64,000 bases of DNA from positions 372,001 through 436,000 of the forward strand of contig NZ_FUWJ01000001.1 in the NCBI RefSeq assembly GCF_900167455.1. The letters are read 5' to 3'. Positions 8,152 through 15,841 of this stretch are shown piece by piece. How positions within the stretch are numbered: the first letter of the stretch is position 1; the number at the start of each line of letters is the position of its first letter. The DNA comes from Enhydrobacter aerosaccus (lineage in GTDB: Bacteria; Pseudomonadota; Alphaproteobacteria; Reyranellales; Reyranellaceae). The translations under genes were made by a program, and so were the position numbers. The notes beneath the pieces were generated by a model. That model made no database searches and had not been told where the DNA came from. It saw only the letters and a list, made by a program, of their open reading frames with translations.

Positions 8152-9450
8152 GTGACGTCCGCACGGCAGATGCATCTGGGGCTGTTCATCCTCGGCACTG
8201 GCAGCCACATCGCCGGTTGGCGCTATCCCGGCGCCATCGACACCTTTCAGGACCTGGGCGCGATCCAGGAGATCGCGCGGACGGCCGAGCGCGGCAAGTT
8301 CGACCTGATCTTCATGGGTGACAATCTCTACGCCGATCCCGGCTCGCACCCGTCCTACACGCTGCGCCTGGAGCCGCTCACCATGATGGCGGCGCTCGCC
8401 ATGTCGACCAGCAGGATCGGGCTCGGCGCCACCGCGTCCACGACCTACAACGATCCCTACAGCGTAGCCCGTGCCTTTGCCTCGCTCGACCATATCAGCA
8501 AGGGCCGCGCGGCGTGGAACGCGGTGACGACCTCCAATCCGGCGTCGGGCGCCAACTTCGGACGCGATCTGCCGGACCACGCCTTGCGCTACGAGATCGC
8601 CGACGAGTTCGTCCAAGTGGTGACCGGCCTGTGGGACGGCTGGGCCGACGATGCGCTGGTCGCCGACCGCAAGACCGGCGTCTATCTCGACCCGGCCAAG
8701 CTGCGGTCGATCAACCATTGCGGCAAGTACTTCAAGGTCAAGGGACCACTCAATATTGGACGCTGTCCGCAGGGCCGACCGATCGTGCTGCAAGCCGGCG
8801 GTTCGGAGCCGGGGCAGGCGCTGGCGGCGCGGACAGCCGATGTCGTCTTCTCCGTCACCCAGGATATCGACGATGCCAAGGCCGCCTATGCCTCGGTGAA
8901 GAAGCGGCTGCCGGCGTTCGGCCGTTCGCCCGACTCGCTCACCGTCCTGCCCGGCGTGATGCCCGTGGTCGGCCGCACCGACCGCGAGGCGCGCGACAAG
9001 CTCAACACGCTGCAGAGCTATCTCGACGAGACCAACGGGCTTCAGCTCCTGTCGGACCGTCTCGGCCAGGACATGACGGCCTACGATCTCGACGGGCCGG
9101 TGCCGGACCTGCCGCTGACCGAGGGCAGCCAGACCTTCGCCCGCACCATCCTCGCCAAGGCGCGGCGCGAGGGCATGACCCTGCGCGACCTCTACAACCT
9201 CAACTCCGCCGCGCGCGGCCACTGGGTGCTGTGTGGCTCGCCGGTCACCATCGCCGACACGCTCGAACACTGGTTCAACGAGCGCGCCGCCGACGGTTTC
9301 AACGTGATGCCTCCCTACTTCCACGAGGGCTTCGAGGACTTCGTGGATCTGGTCGTGCCGATCCTGCAGGAGCGCGGCCTGTTCCGCGCCGAGTACGAGG
9401 GCGAAACGCTGCGCGACCTGCTCGGGCTGCCGCGCCCGGAGCGCGCGTGA
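8152..9450 (+). CDS. LLM-class flavin-dependent monooxygenase (NtaA/SnaA/DszA type)
   Basis: A 432-residue two-component flavin monooxygenase. The N-terminal beta strand (RQMHLGLFILGTGSH), FMGDNLYADP, the SKGRAAWNAVTTSNP segment and PIVLQAGGSEPGQALAAR are typical of the nitrilotriacetate, pristinamycin and dibenzothiophene-sulfone oxygenase family. It needs FMNH2 from a separate reductase, which is not encoded nearby. I start at the GTG preceded by TGGAGG with 5 nt spacing; a GTG two codons earlier is possible. Co-transcription with an importer suggests it oxidises the imported substrate by N-, S- or C-hydroxylation. Confidence 0.88.
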   Translation: MTSARQMHLGLFILGTGSHIAGWRYPGAIDTFQDLGAIQEIARTAERGKFDLIFMGDNLYADPGSHPSYTLRLEPLTMMAALAMSTSRIGLGATASTTYNDPYSVARAFASLDHISKGRAAWNAVTTSNPASGANFGRDLPDHALRYEIADEFVQVVTGLWDGWADDALVADRKTGVYLDPAKLRSINHCGKYFKVKGPLNIGRCPQGRPIVLQAGGSEPGQALAARTADVVFSVTQDIDDAKAAYASVKKRLPAFGRSPDSLTVLPGVMPVVGRTDREARDKLNTLQSYLDETNGLQLLSDRLGQDMTAYDLDGPVPDLPLTEGSQTFARTILAKARREGMTLRDLYNLNSAARGHWVLCGSPVTIADTLEHWFNERAADGFNVMPPYFHEGFEDFVDLVVPILQERGLFRAEYEGETLRDLLGLPRPERA

Positions 9451-9468
9451 GAAGGGAGGGCGAGCACC

Positions 9469-10488
9469 ATGTCCAGCCAGGGTGAATTGACCGAGGTTCC
9501 GGCGATCGACCTGCGTCCTTCCGTCGAGGGCGGCGAGGCCGGGCGCGATGCCGTCGCGGCCGAGATCCGCCGCGCCTGCGAGGAAGTCGGCTTCTTCTCG
9601 GTCGTCGGCCATGGCGTAACCGATGCCGTGGTCGAGGCGCTGCGCGAGGAGGCGATGCTCTTCTTCGCCCTGCCGCTCGAGGAGAAGCTGCGCACGCCGC
9701 AGCCGCCGCACCGGATCAGCCGCGGCTACAGCCATGTCGGCAGCCGCGGTCTCGCCTACTCGCTCGGCCGCGAGACGCCGCCCGACCTGCAGGAGAGCTT
9801 CGCCATGGGCCCGGTCGAGCCGGCGCCGCCCTCGGTGGCCGGCACGGCGGCCGAGATGTCGTTCTTCTATCCCAACTCCTGGCCCGAGGGCCGGCCGCGG
9901 CTACGCGCCGCCTTCGAGGCCTACTATCGCGAGATGGATGCGCTCGCGGTCCGCATATTGCGCCTGTTTGCCCGCGCGCTCGGTCTCGATGACCACTTCT
10001 TCGACGACAAGGTCGATCATGCGACCAGCACGTTGCGCGCCGTCCACTATCCGCCGCAGCCGGAGGCGCCCGCTGTCGGCCAGCTCCGCGCCGGCGAGCA
10101 CACCGACTACGGCACGCTGACGATCCTCAAGGGCGACGACGTGCCGGGCGGGCTGCAGGTCAAGCTACGCCATGGCGGCTGGGTCGACGTGCATCCGCGG
10201 CCCGATGCCTTCGTCTGCAATGTCGGCGACCTGATGATGCGCTGGACCAACGACCGCTGGATCTCGAACCTGCACCGAGTCGGCAATCCGCCGCGGGAAT
10301 TCGCCGGCATCGGCCGGCTCAGCATCCCGTTCTTCCACAATCCCAACGTCGATGCCGAGATCCGCTGCATCAGCGGCTTCTACGGCGCCGCTGGGGGAGA
10401 GAAGTATCCGCCCGTGCGCTTCGGCGACTTCTACCTGTCCAAGCACATGAAGGCGCAGACCATGAAGAAGGACCTGACGCCGGCCTGA
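9469..10488 (+). CDS. 2-oxoglutarate/Fe(II)-dependent oxygenase (isopenicillin N synthase-like)
   Basis: A 339-residue double-stranded beta-helix oxygenase. The DIOX_N region at about 10-130 opens with VPAIDLRPS. The iron facial triad is His211 and Asp213 (EHTDYGTLT) and His269 (SNLHRV). An Arg-x-Ser pair for 2-oxoglutarate follows in GRLSIPFF. It is the last gene of the importer operon and ends 11 bp before the convergent hydrolase. It may act after the LLM enzyme in breaking down the same compound. Related enzymes hydroxylate, desaturate or cleave many small molecules, so the reaction is open. Confidence 0.9.
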   Translation: MSSQGELTEVPAIDLRPSVEGGEAGRDAVAAEIRRACEEVGFFSVVGHGVTDAVVEALREEAMLFFALPLEEKLRTPQPPHRISRGYSHVGSRGLAYSLGRETPPDLQESFAMGPVEPAPPSVAGTAAEMSFFYPNSWPEGRPRLRAAFEAYYREMDALAVRILRLFARALGLDDHFFDDKVDHATSTLRAVHYPPQPEAPAVGQLRAGEHTDYGTLTILKGDDVPGGLQVKLRHGGWVDVHPRPDAFVCNVGDLMMRWTNDRWISNLHRVGNPPREFAGIGRLSIPFFHNPNVDAEIRCISGFYGAAGGEKYPPVRFGDFYLSKHMKAQTMKKDLTPA

Positions 10489-10499
10489 GCGCGGGCCGT

Positions 10500-11726
10500 C
10501 TACAGCGTCTGCAACGCCTCGAACAGAGCGGCGAAGAATTTCTGGTCCTGGCGCCGACGCTCCTCGAATTGCGATGCCGACGCCCACACAGCCCATTTGA
10601 CGATGACGGTATCCTCGGCCGGGTTCACGAGGATGGCCTGGCCGGCATTGCCGATGGCGTAGAAGACAGTGGCGCCGCCGGGGAGCCGGACATCGTTGGT
10701 GCCGAGCTTGGTCGACACGATGCCGTCATGCTGATGCAGCCACCACTGGTAGCCATAGGGCGTGCCGGCCGCGATCGATGCCGCCGACGGTGTCGTCGAC
10801 TCCTTCAGCCAGCCGTCGGGCAGGAGCGGTGGATGACCAGGCAGGGTCGCGCCCTCGAGGACGAACTGGCCAAGGCGGCCGTAGTCGCGCAGGGTCGCGC
10901 CGAAGCCGGAGGCGGTGAAGGCGCTGCCGCCCGGCGCTTCGAGATTCCAATAGGCATCGCCCTCGACTCCGAGCCGGCTCCACAGCTTCTGCTCGAGCAG
11001 GACCGGGGCGGTGCGCCCGGTCGCGCGTTCCAGCACCAGGCCGAGCAGGACGGTGTCGGCGCTGCAGTAGTTGAAGGTCGAGCCGGGCACGTTGGCCTTG
11101 CGGTCGGTGCGGCTGCCGAGCGCCTTGAGGAGCGCGAGGAAGCCGCCCGGCTTTCCATTGACCGTGCAGAGCTGCAGCTTCGCCACATCGCTCGAGGTAT
11201 CGGTGTAGTCCTCGGAGTAGGCGAGACCCGAGGTCATCTGCAGGCAGTGACGGATGCTGACGGCGTCGTAGTGCGTGCCGGCAAGCTCAGGCAGGTAGCC
11301 GACCACCGGATCGTCCACGGACCTGATCGCACCGTCGAGGATCGCGGCACCAACCATCAGCGAGGTGATCGACTTGGCCATCGAGCGCGAGGCCCAGCGG
11401 GTGCTGTCGTCGTTGCCGCGCGCGTAGCGTTCGAGAACGATCCGCCCCCGGCGTATCACCAGCAGCGCGGTGGACTCCGCCGCCTCCATGTAGCCCGCGA
11501 CATCGATGCCGGCCGCCGCCAGCGCTTCCAGCAGGGCACCGTCGGGCTGGCGCGGCAGCTCGCGCACGGAGGCGCCGGCTGTCACCACATGGGCCGGGAA
11601 GAGATGCTGCATGTTGCGATGCGCCACCAGCTTCTGCCGGTCGTTCCACTGGAACTGTTCGGCAGCTCGCGGCATGGCGGCAAGGTCGGCGGCCGAGGGG
11701 GCCGGCAGCGGGCGAGGGGCGGTCAT
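10500..11726 (-). CDS. Serine hydrolase of the beta-lactamase class C fold
   Basis: A 408-residue protein with the SxxK nucleophile motif Ser115-Met-Ala-Lys118 and a YxS motif at Tyr220-Cys-Ser222. This arrangement fits the 6-aminohexanoate-dimer hydrolase/EstB branch and not true beta-lactamases, which usually have YxN. No signal peptide is seen, consistent with a cytosolic esterase or amidase. It is monocistronic and faces the 2OG oxygenase tail to tail. Function beyond hydrolysis of an ester or amide is not determined. Confidence 0.85.
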   Translation of the reverse strand: MTAPRPLPAPSAADLAAMPRAAEQFQWNDRQKLVAHRNMQHLFPAHVVTAGASVRELPRQPDGALLEALAAAGIDVAGYMEAAESTALLVIRRGRIVLERYARGNDDSTRWASRSMAKSITSLMVGAAILDGAIRSVDDPVVGYLPELAGTHYDAVSIRHCLQMTSGLAYSEDYTDTSSDVAKLQLCTVNGKPGGFLALLKALGSRTDRKANVPGSTFNYCSADTVLLGLVLERATGRTAPVLLEQKLWSRLGVEGDAYWNLEAPGGSAFTASGFGATLRDYGRLGQFVLEGATLPGHPPLLPDGWLKESTTPSAASIAAGTPYGYQWWLHQHDGIVSTKLGTNDVRLPGGATVFYAIGNAGQAILVNPAEDTVIVKWAVWASASQFEERRRQDQKFFAALFEALQTL

Positions 11727-11848
11727 GGGGTCACTTCGTCAGGCGGAGTTTGCGCAATTAGGCGATGGTCTAGCGCCCGCGAGGCCGCTATTCCACCGCC
11801 GCCAGTCGGCTGGCAAAACGTTGTGACTGAATTTCGAGGATTCGATCG

Positions 11849-13435
11849 ATGCCGCTGTCCCGCCGCAAGATGATGGTGCTGGCGAGCGCCGCCCCGGCGC
11901 TTCTTTCCACCGGGGCTGCCCGAGCGGCGTCAAAGGTGCTCAAGGTGGTGCTGACCAGCGACCTGCGCAGCATCGACCCCGTGTTCAATACTGCGACCTA
12001 TGCGGCTTATCACGGCTATCTCGTCTACGATCAGCTGTTCGCGCTCGATTCCCGTGGTAATCCGCAGCCGCAGATGGTCGAGCGCTACGATGTCTCGGCC
12101 GATCGCAGGAGCTACACCTTCCGCCTGCGCGATGGCCTTGCCTTCCATGACGGCAGCCCGGTGCGCGCCGCCGACGCCGTTGCCTCGATCCTGCGCTGGA
12201 AGGACCGCGATGTCGTCGGCAAGGCGATGTTCTCGGCCGGCGCCCGCCTCGAGGTCGGCGACGAGCTGACGTTCGGCCTGGCGCTCGAGCGGCCGTTCGG
12301 GCTCGTGCTCGATGCCCTGGCGAAGCCGACCGCGAATGCGCTGTTCGTCATGCCGGAGGCGGTTGCCCGGACGCCGGCGACGGCGCAGATCTCGAGTGCC
12401 GTCGGGTCGGGCCCGTTCATGTTCGTGAAGGAGGAATGGCGGCCCGGCGACAAGGCCGTCTATGTCCGCAACCCCAACTACGTGCCCCGCGCCGGCAAAT
12501 CCGACGGCCTCGCCGGCGGCAAGGTGGTGAAGGTCGACCGCGTCGAATGGCTGTCGATGCCCGATGCCACCACGGCGGTCTCGGCCCTGACGGCGGGCGA
12601 GATCGACTACCTGCAGAACCCGGCCATGGATACCTATCCGGTGCTGCGGGCCGAGAAGAACGTCCGTCTCGTCACCGTCGATCCCAGCGGCAGCATGCTG
12701 TGGATCCGGCCCAATCACCTGCAACCGCCGTTCGACAATGCCAAGGCGCGCCAGGCGCTGCTGCATTGCATCGACCAGACGGCGATCATGCAGGCGATCG
12801 GCGCCCCGGCGGAGAACTACCGGCCGTTCTGCGGCTCCTACTTCATGTGCGGCACGCCGCTGGAAACGTCGGCCGGCAGCGCCGGGCTGGAGCGGCCCGA
12901 CTTCGACAAGGCCAGGGCCCTGCTCAAGGAGTCGGGATACGACGGAAGGCCGGTGCTGTTCATGCAGCCGAGCGATCTCAGCGCCAACTTCAATGCCACG
13001 GTCGTGATCGCCGATTCGATGCGCAAGGCCGGCTTCAAGGTGCAGATCGACACGCTGGACTGGGGTGCGGTGTCCCAGCGCCGCAACAACAAGAAGCCGG
13101 TGGGCGAGGGAGGCTGGAACCTCTTCACCACGGTGGCGACGGCACTCGATGCCTCGACGCCGCTCACCAATCCCTATCTCGCCACGCCGTGCCCGAACGA
13201 CATCGCCGGCTTTCCCTGCGACGAGGAACTGCAGAAACGGCGCCAGGCCTGGTGGGAGAGCAGCGATCCCCAGGAACGCGCGCGTCTCGCCGACCGGATC
13301 CAGGAGCGCGCCTACGAGGTGGTGCCCTACATCAACGGCGGGCAGTGGAAGCAGTTCACGGCGATCCGCTCCTCCTTGTCCGGAGTCGGCCAGACCATCG
13401 TGCCGACCTTCTGGGAAGTGTCGAAGGACGGCTGA
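11849..13435 (+). CDS. ABC transporter substrate-binding protein, family 5 (peptide/opine/nickel type)
   Basis: A 528-residue periplasmic solute-binding protein of SBP family 5. The signal has a twin-arginine motif SRRKMM at residues 4-9, then a hydrophobic run ending before AASKVLKV. The body shows family landmarks such as YDVSADRRSYTFRLRDGLAFHDG near 75-97 and ARQALLHCIDQTAIMQAIG. No permease or ATPase genes flank it, so it either shares a transporter encoded elsewhere or is an orphan receptor. It is divergent from the serine hydrolase gene and convergent with apt. The ligand could be an oligopeptide, sugar or other amphiphile. Confidence 0.88.
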   Translation: MPLSRRKMMVLASAAPALLSTGAARAASKVLKVVLTSDLRSIDPVFNTATYAAYHGYLVYDQLFALDSRGNPQPQMVERYDVSADRRSYTFRLRDGLAFHDGSPVRAADAVASILRWKDRDVVGKAMFSAGARLEVGDELTFGLALERPFGLVLDALAKPTANALFVMPEAVARTPATAQISSAVGSGPFMFVKEEWRPGDKAVYVRNPNYVPRAGKSDGLAGGKVVKVDRVEWLSMPDATTAVSALTAGEIDYLQNPAMDTYPVLRAEKNVRLVTVDPSGSMLWIRPNHLQPPFDNAKARQALLHCIDQTAIMQAIGAPAENYRPFCGSYFMCGTPLETSAGSAGLERPDFDKARALLKESGYDGRPVLFMQPSDLSANFNATVVIADSMRKAGFKVQIDTLDWGAVSQRRNNKKPVGEGGWNLFTTVATALDASTPLTNPYLATPCPNDIAGFPCDEELQKRRQAWWESSDPQERARLADRIQERAYEVVPYINGGQWKQFTAIRSSLSGVGQTIVPTFWEVSKDG

Positions 13436-13455
13436 CCGTCCGCCTCCTGTCCGGC

Positions 13456-13983
13456 CTAGCTGTCGTACTGCAGCAGCGCCTCGACCGGGACTGGGAGGCG
13501 CTTGCGGCCTTCGAGGAAGGTGAGCTCGATGATGCAGGCCGCCGCCGGCACGACCGCGCCGACCTGCTGCAGCAGGGTGACGGCGGCGGCCATGGTGCCG
13601 CCAGTGGCCAGCAGGTCGTCGACCAGCACCACGCGCTTGCCCGCCTCGACGGCGTCGCTCTGGATCTCGATCGTGTCGGTGCCGTATTCGAGCGCGTAGG
13701 TGTGGCGCACCGTGATGCCGGGCAGCTTGCCCTTCTTGCGCAGCATGACGAAGCCGGTGCCGAGCGCCAGCGCGAGCGGCGCCGCCAGCAGGAAGCCGCG
13801 CGATTCGATCCCGGCCAGCAGGTCCGGCTTGTGCGGCTTGAGCGCCGCCGCCATCTGCTCGATCGTCTCGTGCCAGGCCTTGGCATGCGCCAGCAGGGTC
13901 GAGATGTCGTAGAACAGGATGCCCGGCTTGGGGAAGTCGGGGATCGAGCGGATGTGGTCCTTGAGGTTGATCGTCTCGGTCAT
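13456..13983 (-). CDS. apt: Adenine phosphoribosyltransferase
   Basis: A 175-residue enzyme making AMP from adenine and PRPP in purine salvage. The PRPP-binding motif [13 protein letters not shown], the [13 protein letters not shown] loop and the RKKGKLPG flexible-loop region are all present, and the length is usual for Apt (about 170-180). I start at the ATG giving [10 protein letters not shown]; longer frames run into the amidase gene out of frame. It lies 17 bp downstream of the amidase gene and may be co-transcribed with it. Confidence 0.96.
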   Translation of the reverse strand: MTETINLKDHIRSIPDFPKPGILFYDISTLLAHAKAWHETIEQMAAALKPHKPDLLAGIESRGFLLAAPLALALGTGFVMLRKKGKLPGITVRHTYALEYGTDTIEIQSDAVEAGKRVVLVDDLLATGGTMAAAVTLLQQVGAVVPAAACIIELTFLEGRKRLPVPVEALLQYDS

Positions 13984-14000
13984 GGTCGTTTCTTCTCGTT

Positions 14001-15458
14001 TCAGGCGAACGCCGGCGGCGGGACGAAGCCGCGATATTCCTTCTCCAGCAGCTTGGCGAAGGCGATGGTCGAATAGTCGCCGTACTGCGGGCCGATGATC
14101 TGCACGCCGATCGGCAGTCCTTCCGGGCTCTCGCCGATGGGTGCCGCCGTCGAGGGCAGCCAGGTGACGCCGGAATAGCCGGCCCAGAAGATCTGGTCGA
14201 CCACCGGCACTTTCTTGTTGTTGACCACGATGGTGCGCTTGTGGCGCAGCCCTTCTTGGTCGTGCGGGAAGGCGGCCGAGACGGCGACCGGGCACAGCAT
14301 GATGTCGTAGTCCTGGAAGAAGGCATCCCAGGCGAGCCGCATGCGGTGCCGCTTCTCGTTGAGCTGCAGCCAGGTGCGATGCGGCAGCGAGTTGCCGCGC
14401 TGCATCTGGGCGAAGTAGCTCATGTCGTCGGCCGGCAGCGTCGCCGCGTCGGCCAACGCCTGCTGATAGACCGCGTCGGACATACGCGCCGAGGTGGCGC
14501 CGCGCAGCAGCCGCACATAGACGTCGTTCAGCTCGGCCGTGTCGAAGGCCGGTCGCGCCGTGTCGCTCACCTTCACCTTGTTCTTCCCCAGGAAGTCGGC
14601 GAGCTTCTGGATCTGATCCTGCACCGCCTGGTCGACTTCGGCATTGGGATCCGACAGCAGGACGGCGACCTTGAAATCGCGCAGCTTCTTCTGCTTCGGC
14701 CGCGGCAGGGTGAGGCTCCAGCCGCGCCCGTCGATCTCGTCCGGCCCGGCCATGATGTCCATCGCGAGCTCGAGATCCTCGGCGCTGCGGGCAAGCGGCC
14801 CGACCACGCCGATATCGCCATAGGCAACGTTGCCGGCCAGCGCATGGCCCTTGGGGCAGACTACGTTCCAGGTCGGCTTGTGGCCCCAGACGCCGCAGTA
14901 ATGGGCGGGATTGCGGATCGAGGCGCCGATGTCGCTGCCGGCCTCGATACCGGTCAGGCCGGCGGCCAGCGCTGCGCCCGATCCGCCCGAGGAGCCGCCG
15001 GGCGTGCGCGTCAGGTCCCACGGATTGTTGGTGCTGCCGTAGATCTCGTTGTAGCTCTGCCAGTCGGCCAGGTTCAGCGGCACGTTGGTCTTGCCGAACA
15101 GCGTCACGCCGGCATCGACCATGCGCTGCGCCACCAGCGCGTTCTCGGCCGCGACGCTGTCCTTGAAGGCCGGATCGCCCCAGGTGGTGGGCAGTCCGGC
15201 GACGTCGAAGGATTCCTTGATCGTCATCGGCACACCGTGCAGCGGACCGACCTTCTTGCCGGCCTTCAGCGCGCGGTCGGCCGCCTTGGCCCGCTTGCGC
15301 GCGCCCTCGATGTCGGTGGCGATGATGGCATTGAGCGCCGGGTTATGCGCCTCGACCCGCTCCAGATAGAGGTCGAGCAACTCGAGGCAACCGATCTTCT
15401 TCTTCCGGACAGCCGCCGCGAGCTTCTTGGCGGACTGGAAGGGCAGGTCGAGGGACAT
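14001..15458 (-). CDS. Amidase (amidase signature family)
   Basis: A 485-residue amidase. The Ser-cisSer-Lys triad is complete: Lys81 in [10 protein letters not shown], the cis-Ser within [10 protein letters not shown] at 154-162, and nucleophile Ser180 in [13 protein letters not shown] take the ATG giving MSLDLPFQ; upstream codons add sequence unlike the family. It hydrolyses a carboxylic amide to acid and ammonia in the cytosol. The neighbouring apt gene gives no metabolic clue. GatA is unlikely, since GatB/GatC are absent and the C-terminal half differs. Confidence 0.9.
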   Translation of the reverse strand: MSLDLPFQSAKKLAAAVRKKKIGCLELLDLYLERVEAHNPALNAIIATDIEGARKRAKAADRALKAGKKVGPLHGVPMTIKESFDVAGLPTTWGDPAFKDSVAAENALVAQRMVDAGVTLFGKTNVPLNLADWQSYNEIYGSTNNPWDLTRTPGGSSGGSGAALAAGLTGIEAGSDIGASIRNPAHYCGVWGHKPTWNVVCPKGHALAGNVAYGDIGVVGPLARSAEDLELAMDIMAGPDEIDGRGWSLTLPRPKQKKLRDFKVAVLLSDPNAEVDQAVQDQIQKLADFLGKNKVKVSDTARPAFDTAELNDVYVRLLRGATSARMSDAVYQQALADAATLPADDMSYFAQMQRGNSLPHRTWLQLNEKRHRMRLAWDAFFQDYDIMLCPVAVSAAFPHDQEGLRHKRTIVVNNKKVPVVDQIFWAGYSGVTWLPSTAAPIGESPEGLPIGVQIIGPQYGDYSTIAFAKLLEKEYRGFVPPPAFA

Positions 15459-15540
15459 GGGCTTAAAAGTTCCGTTCTTGCAAAGACCAACGAGCAGGCA
15501 ATCGCCGTACCATATTCCTTTTGAAGCGTAATACCCAAAG

Positions 15541-15810
15541 ATCCGTCGCTGCAGCGCGCAGGCTGCTGCGCGCCACTCGGGATGACGCTCTCGCCTTGAT
15601 CCCGCGATCATCTCGAGCGGGTCCCGGTGTCATCCTGAACGGAGTGAGGGGTCCTTCGCGCTGCCCGACAGGGATCCCTCGCTGCGCTCGGGATGACACT
15701 GTCTCCGTGGTCTCGGTGCGTCCCGAATCGGGAGGACGCCATCTCCTTGGTCTCGGGATCATTTCGAGCAGCTCCCGGTGTCATCCCGAACGTAGTGAGG
15801 GATCTCGATC
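15541..15810. repeat. Cluster of palindromic intergenic repeats
   Basis: The 383-bp gap between the amidase and hrpB genes holds no plausible gene but at least four related copies of a short element in both orientations. They are at 15563-15586 (CTCGGGATGACG end), 15628-15654 (TGTCATCCTGAACGGAGTGA start), 15671-15698 (CTCGCTGCGCTCGGGATGAC core) and 15779-15805 (TGTCATCCCGAACGTAGTGA start). The inverted pairs can form stem-loops. Similar REP-like elements are widespread in alphaproteobacterial intergenic DNA. A partial copy is in the gltB-gltD gap. Confidence 0.7.
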
Positions 15811-15841
15811 GTGGTCCTGAAGAGGCGGGCGGGCATCGCGG

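Noticed and set aside
7201..9450. A 749-codon reading fusing permease 2 DNA to the LLM monooxygenase
   Set aside because: The first 317 codons are out-of-frame permease sequence; a GTG with a proper ribosome site starts the monooxygenase.
14001..15458. Amidase as GatA of a tRNA amidotransferase
   Set aside because: No gatB or gatC nearby and the C-terminal half does not follow GatA; a generic amidase is safer.
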